From contig CACYDQ010000503.1 in NCBI GenBank assembly GCA_902773215.1, positions 1 through 9,306 of the forward strand: a stretch of 9,306 nucleotides of DNA, written 5' to 3'. The DNA comes from an uncultured Spirochaetaceae bacterium. Its GTDB lineage: Bacteria; Spirochaetota; Spirochaetia; Treponematales; Treponemataceae. Below, piece by piece: positions 1-6,516 of this stretch (position 1 is the first letter of the stretch; each line of letters starts with the position of its first letter). The notes under the pieces were generated by a model. That model saw only the letters and a list, made by a program, of their open reading frames with translations. It had not been told where the DNA came from and made no database searches. Both the position numbers and the translations under genes were made by a program.

Positions 1-184
1 AGCTTCCGTGAACGGCGACAGCCGCTTTGTCAGCAGGATAACGTCCATAGGACTTACGCCGGGCTGCCGCGTGACGGTCATAAAAAATGAGAAGCGCCGT
101 CCTCTGCTGGTCTACTCCCGCGACACGATGATTGCCCTGAACCGTAATGAATGTGACTGGATTGAAGTCCAGGAGGCGGTCTAA
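1..184 (+). CDS. feoA: FeoA ferrous iron transport accessory protein (3' part only)
   Basis: This reading frame is open from the left edge (first full codon at base 2) to a TAA at 182-184, giving the last 60 residues of a small protein. The visible part reads as the SH3-like FeoA fold: an 'RITSIGLTPGCRVTV' stretch (typical FeoA R/L-x-S-L/I-G-L-T-P-G), then a basic segment, then 'DTMIALNRNECDWIEV' as the closing strands. FeoA is a cytoplasmic protein of about 75-80 aa that works with the FeoB permease, so only some 15-20 N-terminal residues should be missing. Its stop overlaps the feoB start in a TAATG, and the feoB Shine-Dalgarno lies inside its last codons, which implies translational coupling. 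Family assignment rests on motif shape plus the neighbouring feoB; I am confident of it. Confidence 0.86.
   Translation, partial: ASVNGDSRFVSRITSIGLTPGCRVTVIKNEKRRPLLVYSRDTMIALNRNECDWIEVQEAV
171..176 (+). promoter_or_regulatory. Shine-Dalgarno of feoB
   Basis: A perfect AGGAGG lies seven bases before the ATG at 184, inside the last codons of feoA. It fixes the feoB start, because no other ATG nearby has such a site. Confidence 0.85.
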
Positions 185-2208
185 TGACTGACAGGAACGA
201 AAGGGTCATAGCCCTGCTGGGCCAGCCTAACTCCGGCAAGTCAACCCTGTTCAACGCGCTCACCGGACTCAAGCAGCACGTGGGCAACTGGCCGGGAAAG
301 ACAGTCGAGAAGAAGGAGGGTACTTTCACCCATGCCGGGAAGAGCTACCTTGTCGCTGACCTGCCGGGAAGCTACAGCCTTTCCGCCAACTCCGACGAGG
401 AGATTATCACCCGCGACTACATCGCGAGTGGAAAGGCGGACGTGGTGTGCATCCTTGCGGACAGCTCTCAGCTGGAGCGCAGCCTGTACATGCTCGCTGA
501 CTACGCGGGCATCACCGTTCCATGCTTCCTGCTCCTGAACTTGTCCGATGTCGCGGAGGAACAGGGCAAGCACATAGACCCCGCCGCGCTGCAAAAGAAG
601 CTCGGCATACCCGTCGTGCTTTTTTCCGCACCGGATGTGAAGCAGTACGACGGATTCTATGCCGCGCTTGAGTCCGCCGTCAGCAAGAAAACCGTGCTGG
701 ACTATTCCGCCCTCGATCAGAAATACGGCAAGATAGGGGACTATTCGGAAATTAAGACGCTCGTCCCAGACGGTGTGATACCGGGATACTCTGCAAGCTG
801 GCTCGCCGCCAAGGCCGTGGAGGGGGATGCCCCCGTCACGGCGAAGATACGGAATGCGCTCTCGGGCGAACGGCTCATGCGCTTCACGAAAGTGACGGAT
901 GCCCTTGAGAAGGGAGTCCTGCAGACCGGCGAGAAGAAGTTCGAGTGGATAGACTTCCTGCTGGAAGGTACGGTGCAGGCAGAGAAGAAGCCCGCGAAGC
1001 TCGGCAAGTTTGACCGCATGATAACCCACCGTTTCTGGGGGAAGAGCGTCGTCGTCCTTACCGTCTTAATCGGACTCATCGCGTCCTTTATACCTGCCCT
1101 GCCGTTCATGGCGGTGGGAAGCCTTGTCGGCGGTCTGAACGCTCCTGTCGCCGCCGCGCTGACCGGGGCGGGCTGCCCTGCGGTCGTCTCGTCACTTGTC
1201 ACCGATGTCCTGATACGGTCCCTTGGTTTCATCATCCAGATGCTCGGATTCGTCTTTGGCGTGACGCTCGTGTTCGGTCTTTTGGAGGAAGTCGGCGTGA
1301 TGGCGAGAATCTCTTATGTCTTTGACAACACGATGTCCAAGCTGGGGCTTCAGGGCAAGTCCGTCATGCCCTTCCTTGTCAGCTTCGGCTGTACGATGGG
1401 AGGTGCGGCGGGCGCGCGGGTCATTGACAACTGGGGGCAGAAAGTCCTGACAATCGCGCTCGCGTGGGCCATTCCCTGCGGGGCGGCGTGGTCAATCGTC
1501 CCCATGCTCTCCACCGTGTGGTTCGGTGCAGCCGCTCCGCTCATCATCGTCGCAATCCTTGCGGTGATGATTCTGCACATGTGGCTCACGTCAAAGGTGT
1601 TCGGACGCTCGCTCGTCAAGCCGGAGGACCGCTGCGGCATGATTATGGAGCTGCCTCCCTATCACAAACCCAAGTGGGGAAGCCTCTTCCGTTACGTTCT
1701 GGGCCGCACGAGGGACACTTTCTTCCGCGTCCTCAAGGTCGTGCTCCTCGTCGCCTTTATCTTCTGGCTGCTGTCCTTCTCCTTCACGGGCAAAATCGAA
1801 GGCTCGCTCCTGTACAAGGTCGGCACGGCGATTGAGCCGGTTACGAGGCTCTTCGGTCTTGGCTGGCAGACTTTCATGGCCTTCATCGCTTCTTCTGTCG
1901 GAAAGGAAGGGGCTGCCGGAGTCCTGAGCACGATTTTCACGAGCGGCGGGGCGGTGACAATCGGCACGGTGATGGGCGAGGCGAAGGCCGCGAACCTGAA
2001 CGAGCTGCTCGTCGCCAACGTCGCGCGTCCGGAAGCCCTTGCGTTCATCTTCGCGATAACCTTCAACATGCCCTGCATCGTCGCCCTCGCCGCGACATAC
2101 CAGGAGACGCACTCCGCCAAGTGGACGGCGGTCATCGCCGTGTACTACACAATCGGAGCTTTGCTGCTTGCCTGCGCCGCATACCACATAGGGCTGCTCA
2201 TCTGGTAG
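184..2208 (+). CDS. feoB: FeoB-family ferrous iron (or Mn2+) transporter, noncanonical gate motifs
   Basis: A 674-aa GTPase-coupled divalent metal permease of the inner membrane. The N-terminal G domain shows G1 GQPNSGKS (13-20), the switch region VGNWPGKTVE (33-42), G3 DLPG (59-62), G4 NLSD (119-122) and a G5-like SA (148-149). A GDI-like linker follows to about residue 270, then a hydrophobic C-terminal half (about 290-674) with two Gate regions. The conserved cysteines are in 'FGCTMGG' (C403) and 'NMPC' (C631), and a 'GKEGAAG' loop starts at 573. Classical FeoB has GFGCNVP in the first gate and a (Y/T)xPC motif in the second, so this belongs to a divergent subgroup; some FeoB paralogues (P. 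gingivalis FeoB2) carry manganese rather than iron. It lies between feoA and a FeoC-like gene. The start is set by the perfect SD within feoA. FeoB identity is very secure; the metal is not. Confidence 0.96.
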   Translation: MTDRNERVIALLGQPNSGKSTLFNALTGLKQHVGNWPGKTVEKKEGTFTHAGKSYLVADLPGSYSLSANSDEEIITRDYIASGKADVVCILADSSQLERSLYMLADYAGITVPCFLLLNLSDVAEEQGKHIDPAALQKKLGIPVVLFSAPDVKQYDGFYAALESAVSKKTVLDYSALDQKYGKIGDYSEIKTLVPDGVIPGYSASWLAAKAVEGDAPVTAKIRNALSGERLMRFTKVTDALEKGVLQTGEKKFEWIDFLLEGTVQAEKKPAKLGKFDRMITHRFWGKSVVVLTVLIGLIASFIPALPFMAVGSLVGGLNAPVAAALTGAGCPAVVSSLVTDVLIRSLGFIIQMLGFVFGVTLVFGLLEEVGVMARISYVFDNTMSKLGLQGKSVMPFLVSFGCTMGGAAGARVIDNWGQKVLTIALAWAIPCGAAWSIVPMLSTVWFGAAAPLIIVAILAVMILHMWLTSKVFGRSLVKPEDRCGMIMELPPYHKPKWGSLFRYVLGRTRDTFFRVLKVVLLVAFIFWLLSFSFTGKIEGSLLYKVGTAIEPVTRLFGLGWQTFMAFIASSVGKEGAAGVLSTIFTSGGAVTIGTVMGEAKAANLNELLVANVARPEALAFIFAITFNMPCIVALAATYQETHSAKWTAVIAVYYTIGALLLACAAYHIGLLIW

Positions 2209-2217
2209 CACAGCACG

Positions 2218-2520
2218 ATGGAAAAACTTCTTTCCTTGCTGAAAGACGGGCGTTCCCGCCCGGTGGAGCTTATTGCCGCCGAGCTGGGGACTTCCGTTGC
2301 GGATGTCCGGCGCAAAATCGAATTCCTTGAGCGGGCAGGGGCAATCCGCCGCGTAGGGGCTTCATGCTCCGCCTGTTCCGGCGGCTGCGGAGGGGGACAC
2401 AAATCCTGCTCTGCCTGTCCGGGCAGGCAGGGCGCAAACGTTCAGGGGGGCACATGCTCCTCCTGTATGCCGGAGGGGGGATTCAAGAACATGGGAGTCA
2501 TGTGGGAGGTCGTTGGATAA
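2218..2520 (+). CDS. FeoC-like small winged-helix protein with seven-cysteine tail
   Basis: A 100-aa protein. Residues 1-47 read as a winged helix-turn-helix: leucine-rich helix 1 (MEKLLSLLKDG), then 'RPVELIAAELGTSVADVRRKIEFLERAGAIRRVG', the DeoR/FeoC-like pattern in which the recognition helix is VADVRRKIEFLERAG. The rest is Gly/Ser/Cys-rich with cysteines at 50, 53, 57, 64, 67, 80 and 83, three of the spacings being CxxC. Enterobacterial FeoC has a winged helix with four cysteines in the wing that can hold an Fe-S cluster. This protein has more cysteines and holds them in a C-terminal extension. It lies nine bases after feoB and its stop touches the next start. Likely a cytoplasmic regulator or metal sensor of the Feo complex. 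The SD is weak (AGCACG), suggesting coupling to feoB translation. Whether it binds DNA, metal or FeoB is inference. Confidence 0.75.
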   Translation: MEKLLSLLKDGRSRPVELIAAELGTSVADVRRKIEFLERAGAIRRVGASCSACSGGCGGGHKSCSACPGRQGANVQGGTCSSCMPEGGFKNMGVMWEVVG

Positions 2521-2895
2521 ATGGGGACGGTGCTAATCTGCCTGATTCTGGCGGTGATAGTCGCCTTCGCGCTGAACAGCGTGCGGAGACGTATACGCTA
2601 CGGCTCGTCATGTTGCGGAACGCATGACCCCCTGCCCAAGAAAATCCGTGTCACTGACAAAGACGCTTCCCACTACCCCTACAGCTACAGGCTCATTGTG
2701 GACGGCATGCACTGCTCAAATTGCGTCCGCCACGTGGAGAATGCGCTCAACGCGAAAGATGGAGTTTGGGCAACGGTAAAGCTTGAGGACAAGTCCGTCT
2801 TGCTGCGCTCCAAGACTGCCTTGGACGAAAAGGATATTTCCCGGACGGTCTCGGGGGTGGGGTATACGGTGCTTGAGATTTCTCAAAAGTTTTAG
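2521..2895 (+). CDS. FeoB-associated Cys-rich membrane anchor fused to HMA metal-binding domain
   Basis: A 124-aa protein in two parts. Residues 3-18 form one membrane span (MGTVLICLILAVIVAFAL), followed by a basic 'RRRIR' and a CC pair (31-32), which is the layout of the small FeoB-associated Cys-rich membrane proteins. Residues about 54-122 are a heavy-metal-associated ferredoxin-like domain with the metal loop GMHCSNC (62-68, ligands C65 and C68) and a closing 'SGVGYTVLEI' strand. The positive-inside rule puts the HMA domain in the cytoplasm. It could pass metal to or from FeoB or the downstream ATPase. HMA domains with MxCxxC usually bind Cu+ or Zn2+, so its presence in an iron-type operon is noteworthy. 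The ATG follows directly on the upstream TAA; GGGAGG at 2504-2509 is the probable SD. The domain call is firm; the role is inferred. Confidence 0.87.
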   Translation: MGTVLICLILAVIVAFALNSVRRRIRYGSSCCGTHDPLPKKIRVTDKDASHYPYSYRLIVDGMHCSNCVRHVENALNAKDGVWATVKLEDKSVLLRSKTALDEKDISRTVSGVGYTVLEISQKF

Positions 2896-2924
2896 TTGCA
2901 CACACTGCAAATTTATGTTATGAT
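2896..2924 (+). promoter_or_regulatory. Predicted extended -10 promoter for the metal ATPase operon
   Basis: TTGCAC (2896-2901) and TATGAT (2919-2924) are separated by exactly 17 bases. A TG at 2916-2917 makes the -10 an extended TGtTATGAT, which helps offset the weak -35 (three of six matches). Transcription would start near 2931. It lies in the only sizeable gap between the uptake genes and the efflux genes, in locally AT-rich DNA. The -35 is embedded in a small inverted repeat, TTGCA-n5-TGCAA (2896-2910), which could be a second protein contact. The sequence match is good; use in the cell is inferred. Confidence 0.6.
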
Positions 2925-2925
2925 A

Positions 2926-2952
2926 TGCTAATCAAATATTAGCAGTGCTAAT
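2926..2952. promoter_or_regulatory. Operator-like triple repeat TGCTAAT / ATTAGCA / TGCTAAT
   Basis: Three exact 7-mers alternate in orientation: TGCTAAT at 2926-2932, ATTAGCA at 2938-2944 and TGCTAAT at 2946-2952. The last two form a perfect 7-1-7 palindrome; the first two form a 7-5-7 palindrome. The two direct copies are 20 bp apart, about two helical turns, so bound dimers could stack on one face. The block lies just downstream of the -10 and over the expected start site, where a repressor would block transcription. A metal-responsive repressor (DtxR/MntR, Fur or MarR type) is the natural guess from the operon, but I cannot match the half-site to a known consensus. Confidence 0.6.
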
Positions 2953-2971
2953 AAGAATACAGGAGATGTAT

Positions 2972-3181
2972 ATGACAGACGGTAAGAAGATGTTCCTCTG
3001 GGGCCTGGCCGCAGGAGTCGCGGCGGCAGCGTTCCTCAGGACGGACACGTTCAGGAAGGGATGCTCAAAGGTCATCGCGGGCGGCATGCAGCTGAAGGAC
3101 GACGCGAAGGAATACTTTGAGACCATAAAAGAGGATGCCGAGGACATCAAGGCCGAGCAGGATTCCAAGGCGAGCTCGTAA
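2972..3181 (+). CDS. Small single-span membrane protein, DUF6110-like
   Basis: A 69-aa protein: 'MTDGKK', one small-residue-rich membrane span (about 7-22, Gly/Ala-rich), then a charged helical tail from about 38 to 65 rich in Asp, Glu and Lys ending 'EDAEDIKAEQ'. The start at 2972 is preferred over in-frame ATGs at 2945 and 2966, because GGAG (2962-2965) sits six bases before it and the 2945 start would fall inside the operator. The shape (short span, then an acidic amphipathic helix ending in E-D-A-E-D-I) recalls the DUF6110 proteins that accompany HMA-type P-type ATPases in anaerobes; that family link is from memory. The stop at 3179-3181 overlaps nothing but is one base from the ATPase start, so it is probably a partner or assembly factor of the ATPase. 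Function unknown. Confidence 0.78.
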   Translation: MTDGKKMFLWGLAAGVAAAAFLRTDTFRKGCSKVIAGGMQLKDDAKEYFETIKEDAEDIKAEQDSKASS

Positions 3182-3182
3182 G

Positions 3183-5282
3183 ATGGACTTCACCGTAAAG
3201 CATTCTTTGCCGGGCCGCATCCGAGTCGGCTATGACAAGACAAAAGTCTCCCGGCGGCAGGCGGCCCTCGCGCACAGTCTGCTTTCGGTTCAGGAAGGAA
3301 TGACGGATGTGCGCGTGAACTACACGACCGCTTCCTTCCTCATATACTACGACAGCGCGAAGCTGACGGAAAAGCACATAAAGGCATACTTCCTCGCCCT
3401 CTCAGGCAAGTACCTGAACAATCAGGAAATGCTTGACAGCGTGGACGAGCCTGCGGAGCAGGAGAGCCTGCTCTTTGACCTCGCCTGCATGACGGTCTGG
3501 CACTACCTCAAGCAGCTGCTTCCCGCCCCGGTTCGCCTGATGCTCCAGATATACTCCCTTGCGCCGAGAATCTTGAAGGGCCTTGGGGTGGCAGCCACGG
3601 AAGGCCCCTTCAAGTCCGAGGTTCTCGACGCTGCGGCCATATCGATGGCGCTGATTGCCGGCGACAACAAGACGGCCTCCAACATCAATTTCCTGCTGAA
3701 CATCGGTGATACCATAGAGGAGTTCACCAAGAAGAAATCCTACGCGGACCTTGCCGACCACCTTCTGTCCCAGAACGACCAGGTGCAGCTCGTTGAAGGC
3801 GACAACGAGCGGACCGTTCCGCTCAAGGCCGTGAAGAAGGGTGACATCATCGCCGTGCGGACGGGGAGCATTATCCCTGTGGACGGCAGCGTCGTGCGCG
3901 GGGAAGGCCTTGTCAACCAGGCTTCCATAACCGGAGAACCGCTCGCCGTGGAAAAGAGGGAAGGCGGAAGCGTCTTTGCCGGTACCATCGTGCAGGAAGG
4001 GGAGCTGTTCGTCGAAGTCCGCGCGACCGGAAGTCAGACGAAAGTTCAGAACATCCTGACGATGATAGACAACTCGCAGCAGCTGAAGGTCTCGTCCCAG
4101 GTGCGCTCGGAGCGGCTTGCGGATTCGCTCGTCAAATACAATTTCCTGCTCTCGCTCGTGACCTTCTTGGTTACGCGCGACATGAGCAAGGTGATGGCGA
4201 CCCTTATGGTGGACTACTCCTGCGCGATGAAGCTCGTTTCTCCCATCGCCGTGCTGAGCGCGATGAAGGAAGCGGCGGAGAACGGGATTGTCGTGAAGGG
4301 CGGCAAGTTCCTTGAGGACGCATCCCGCGCGGATACCGTTGTCTTTGACAAGACGGGAACGCTGACGGCGGCGGCCCCGCACCTGGAGCGCGTGCGCTGC
4401 TTTGGCGGGAGGAGCGAGGAGGAAGTTCTTTCCGTCGCCGCCTGCCTGGAGGAGCACTTTGCCCACCCGATTGCGACGGCCATCGTCAAGGCTGCGGAAT
4501 CGCGGGGCATCCTGCATCCGGAGCGTCATGCCAAGGTGGAGTATATCGTCGCGCACGGGATTGCGACCAGCCTTGACGGAAAGAAGCTCGTCATAGGCAG
4601 CCGGCATTTCGTCTTTGACGATGAGAAGGTCGAGAAGCCTGAGGGACTGGAGAAAATACAGAAGGACGCGCTGAAAAACGGCGAGTCCCTTTTGTACCTC
4701 GCGGAAGAAAAGAAACTGATAGGGATTTTCTCCATCAATGACCCGGTACGTGAAGATGCGCCGCACATCATCAGGAAGCTGCACTGGAGCGGCATACAGA
4801 ACTGCGTGATGATTACCGGGGACGATGAGGGGGCTGCCAAGAACGCCGCGAAGATTGCGGGAATCGATCACTACATCTCCCGCGCATTACCCGAGGACAA
4901 GTTCAATTATATAGAAGAACAAAAGAAACAAGGGCACACGGTGATAATGATTGGCGACGGCATCAACGATGCGCCCGCCCTTGCGGCCGCTGACACCGGG
5001 ATTGCGATGGGCGACTGCGCCGACATCACCGGTGAGACTGCCGACATAATCCTGTCCAGCAAGGACGGACTTGAAGGTCTGTACAAGACCCGTGTCTTGG
5101 GCAGGAGGCTGATGGAAAAGATTGAGTCGAACAACCGCGGCATTGTCACGGTGAACACCAGCTTCATGCTGCTTGGATTGTTCGGGGCAATCTCGCCCTC
5201 GCTCGCGGCTGTCCTGCACAATGCTTCGACCGTCGCGTTCAGCGTCAGCGCGATGCAGCCCGTTCTGACGGGCGACGATTAG
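3183..5282 (+). CDS. Heavy-metal translocating P1B-type ATPase (CtpC-like, HMA_2-containing, SCA motif)
   Basis: A 699-aa metal-export pump of the cytoplasmic membrane. Residues 1-85 form an HMA_2-like domain (HSLPGRIRVGY) without CxxC. A membrane pair follows around 95-190, with the family stretch 'VLDAAAISMALIAGD' (147-161). The actuator domain has TGEP (250-253). The membrane span carrying the metal site reads 'DYSCAMKL' (344-351), with SCA instead of CPC, SPC or TPC. The phosphorylation site is DKTGT (389-393), the nucleotide-binding HP is at 428-429, and GDGINDAP (591-598) precedes the last two spans. All catalytic motifs are intact. Start 3183 is chosen over an upstream in-frame ATG at 3135, which would overlap the preceding gene by 47 bases and place 16 Arg/Pro-rich residues before the domain. 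Related pumps such as mycobacterial CtpC are linked to Mn2+ or Zn2+; Fe2+ is also possible given the Feo genes. Class secure, substrate unknown. Confidence 0.96.
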   Translation: MDFTVKHSLPGRIRVGYDKTKVSRRQAALAHSLLSVQEGMTDVRVNYTTASFLIYYDSAKLTEKHIKAYFLALSGKYLNNQEMLDSVDEPAEQESLLFDLACMTVWHYLKQLLPAPVRLMLQIYSLAPRILKGLGVAATEGPFKSEVLDAAAISMALIAGDNKTASNINFLLNIGDTIEEFTKKKSYADLADHLLSQNDQVQLVEGDNERTVPLKAVKKGDIIAVRTGSIIPVDGSVVRGEGLVNQASITGEPLAVEKREGGSVFAGTIVQEGELFVEVRATGSQTKVQNILTMIDNSQQLKVSSQVRSERLADSLVKYNFLLSLVTFLVTRDMSKVMATLMVDYSCAMKLVSPIAVLSAMKEAAENGIVVKGGKFLEDASRADTVVFDKTGTLTAAAPHLERVRCFGGRSEEEVLSVAACLEEHFAHPIATAIVKAAESRGILHPERHAKVEYIVAHGIATSLDGKKLVIGSRHFVFDDEKVEKPEGLEKIQKDALKNGESLLYLAEEKKLIGIFSINDPVREDAPHIIRKLHWSGIQNCVMITGDDEGAAKNAAKIAGIDHYISRALPEDKFNYIEEQKKQGHTVIMIGDGINDAPALAAADTGIAMGDCADITGETADIILSSKDGLEGLYKTRVLGRRLMEKIESNNRGIVTVNTSFMLLGLFGAISPSLAAVLHNASTVAFSVSAMQPVLTGDD

Positions 5283-5301
5283 GAACAACAAGGGGGTATG
5301 G

Positions 5302-5619
5302 ATGCAGTATAACTACTTCCCCGGCAGGCTCCGCTTCCGTGACCCCGTCCTGCGCGACGGCGACATACGGGCTGCCGCGCTTGAGGCAGTCAGGATGATT
5401 TGCCCGCAGGCGGAGCTCTCCTACAAGGAGAGCACGGCGAGCATACTGGCGGTTTACCCGGCAGAGTCCGTCAATGTGGAGGAGCTGAAAAAACTCGTTC
5501 CGTACTTGCTGAAAATCGAACCGAAAATCCGCTTCTACACGCCCAAGAAGAAAGATGAGGTGCTGGCGGGTATCGCGGAAATAAAGGACGCAATAAAGCG
5601 AATAATTCCACAGGAGTGA
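5302..5619 (+). CDS. Stand-alone HMA_2-like small protein
   Basis: A 105-aa soluble protein opening 'MQYNYFPGRLRFRD'. The PGRLRFR strand matches the PGRIRVGY start of the ATPase's N-terminal domain. The predicted pattern is strand, helix (DIRAAALEAVRMI), strand (AELSYKES), strand (ASILAVYP), helix (VNVEELKKLVPYLL), strand (KIRFYTP), which is a ferredoxin-like fold, followed by a charged C-terminal helix. It lacks CxxC; the single cysteine is in 'ICPQAEL'. AGGGGG (5291-5296) lies five bases before the ATG at 5302; an ATG at 5298 runs into a stop after four codons. The gap after the ATPase is 19 bases, so it should be co-transcribed and may be a partner or regulator of the pump, perhaps competing with its attached HMA_2 domain. 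The family call rests on visual similarity to its neighbour. Confidence 0.76.
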   Translation: MQYNYFPGRLRFRDPVLRDGDIRAAALEAVRMICPQAELSYKESTASILAVYPAESVNVEELKKLVPYLLKIEPKIRFYTPKKKDEVLAGIAEIKDAIKRIIPQE

Positions 5620-5622
5620 TAT

Positions 5623-6417
5623 ATGGACTTGAAACTTGGAGACGTGCAGACGACGGCCCTGATACCCGTCGCGGTAAAGGCCAATGAGAGCATGAGGAAA
5701 AACGCCCGCGTCTATGATGATGTCGCGGTGCAGATTGTCAGGACGCTCGGGCTGGACACGAAGCCCTATGACAAATTCATGTCGCACGAGGGAGTCATCG
5801 CGCGGACGGTCATGCTTGACCGCATGGTAAAGGACTTCATCGCGGGCACCCCCGATGCCGTCATCGTGAACTTGGGCGCGGGGTTCGATAACAGGTTCTC
5901 CCGCGTGGACAACGGCCGCATACGCTGGTTCGATGTGGACCTGCCGGATTCCATCGAACTACGGAAGAAGGTGTTCAAGGAGCGCGACCGTGTGACGATG
6001 ATTGCGGGGAGTGTCCTGGATGACGGCTGGTGCGGACAGGTCAAGGCAGGGATGCCCAAGGCCGACGCGAAGGTTCTTTTCCTTGCCGAGGGGCTTTTCA
6101 TGTACTTCACGCTGGACGAGATAAAGACGATTCTTTCCATCCTGAAAAATAACTTCCCCGGCGCGACATTGATTGCCGAGCAGAACAACCCGATGATGGT
6201 GAAGAACCAGAAGTATCATGATACCGTAAAGAACACCAACGCCGTGTTCAAGAGCGGGACTTGGTCAGGGCAGGAAATCGCTGATTTGGTCAGCGGAGTC
6301 CGCTTTGTCGAGGAGCACAGCTTCAACGAGGAAATGCGCAAGCATTCCTTTGGTGGCTGGCTTTTTGCGACCCTCCTTCCCAAGATGAACGACCGCTGGG
6401 CCAAATTTGCGTGGTAG
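5623..6417 (+). CDS. Class I SAM-dependent methyltransferase, leucine carboxyl methyltransferase (LCM) family
   Basis: A 264-aa cytoplasmic enzyme. It has the SAM-binding 'NLGAGFDNR' (83-91), the acidic loop 'WFDVDLP' (102-108), a conserved Arg preceding it (R61 in 'VIARTVMLD'), and 'AEGLFMYF' (155-162), the characteristic LCM/TcmP-like EGxxxY motif. Length is normal for the bacterial family (about 260-290). Relatives methylate carboxyl or hydroxyl groups of proteins or small molecules; the substrate here cannot be read from the sequence. AGGAG (5612-5616) overlaps the end of the previous gene and the intergenic gap is three bases, so it is the last gene of the ATPase operon. A methyltransferase tied to a metal pump could act on a metal-binding molecule or a pump component, which is inference. 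Family call strong. Confidence 0.9.
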   Translation: MDLKLGDVQTTALIPVAVKANESMRKNARVYDDVAVQIVRTLGLDTKPYDKFMSHEGVIARTVMLDRMVKDFIAGTPDAVIVNLGAGFDNRFSRVDNGRIRWFDVDLPDSIELRKKVFKERDRVTMIAGSVLDDGWCGQVKAGMPKADAKVLFLAEGLFMYFTLDEIKTILSILKNNFPGATLIAEQNNPMMVKNQKYHDTVKNTNAVFKSGTWSGQEIADLVSGVRFVEEHSFNEEMRKHSFGGWLFATLLPKMNDRWAKFAW

Positions 6418-6434
6418 GACGTGAACCATGCAGT

Positions 6435-6512
6435 TTGAAGGAACTGGTCGTAATTTAGAATGTTCTGAGCCGGTTTCTCTGGTTTACTTTTTTTGAATTT
6501 TTTCCCCATAAA
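6435..6512 (+). promoter_or_regulatory. Candidate promoter region for the 487-aa membrane protein
   Basis: This is the only AT-rich part of the 148-bp gap after the methyltransferase. Two weak candidates are visible: TTGAAG (6435-6440) with TAGAAT (6456-6461) but only a 15-base spacer, and TTTACT (6483-6488) with CATAAA (6507-6512) and an 18-base spacer. The second would start the RNA near 6519, at the foot of the hairpin. A seven-T run (6488-6494) and a six-T run (6498-6503) are present but no strong stem precedes them, so I do not call a terminator. I cannot choose between the candidates. Confidence 0.35.
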
Positions 6513-6516
6513 ACTG

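Noticed and set aside
241..1029. 262-codon open frame on the minus strand opposite feoB
   Set aside because: It mirrors the well-supported FeoB G domain, has no family resemblance, and is explained by GC-rich codon bias.
2872..2895. TTGAG-ATTT-CTCAA hairpin followed by a short T run, as a possible terminator for the feo genes
   Set aside because: The stem is only five pairs, mostly A-T, lies inside the coding end, and the T run is four bases. It is too weak to call.
2938..2952. CIRCE (HrcA) heat-shock operator
   Set aside because: CAGTGCTAA resembles one CIRCE arm, but the partner arm TTAGCACTC with a nine-base spacer is absent. The palindrome here has a one-base centre.
3135..3182. Upstream in-frame ATG adding 16 residues to the P-type ATPase
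   Set aside because: It would overlap the small membrane protein gene and add an Arg/Pro-rich stretch before the HMA_2-like domain. The ATG at 3183 follows the upstream stop by one base and starts the domain directly.
3402..4871. 489-codon open frame on the minus strand opposite the P-type ATPase
   Set aside because: It is antisense to a gene with every P-type ATPase motif intact. Long antisense frames are common in GC-rich genes, and its translation is His/Arg/Gly-rich without a recognisable domain.
6481..6510. T-rich tract after the methyltransferase as an intrinsic terminator
   Set aside because: T runs are present, but no strong GC-rich stem directly precedes them; the nearby CAGTT/AACTG repeat (6431-6446) is short and 40 bases away.
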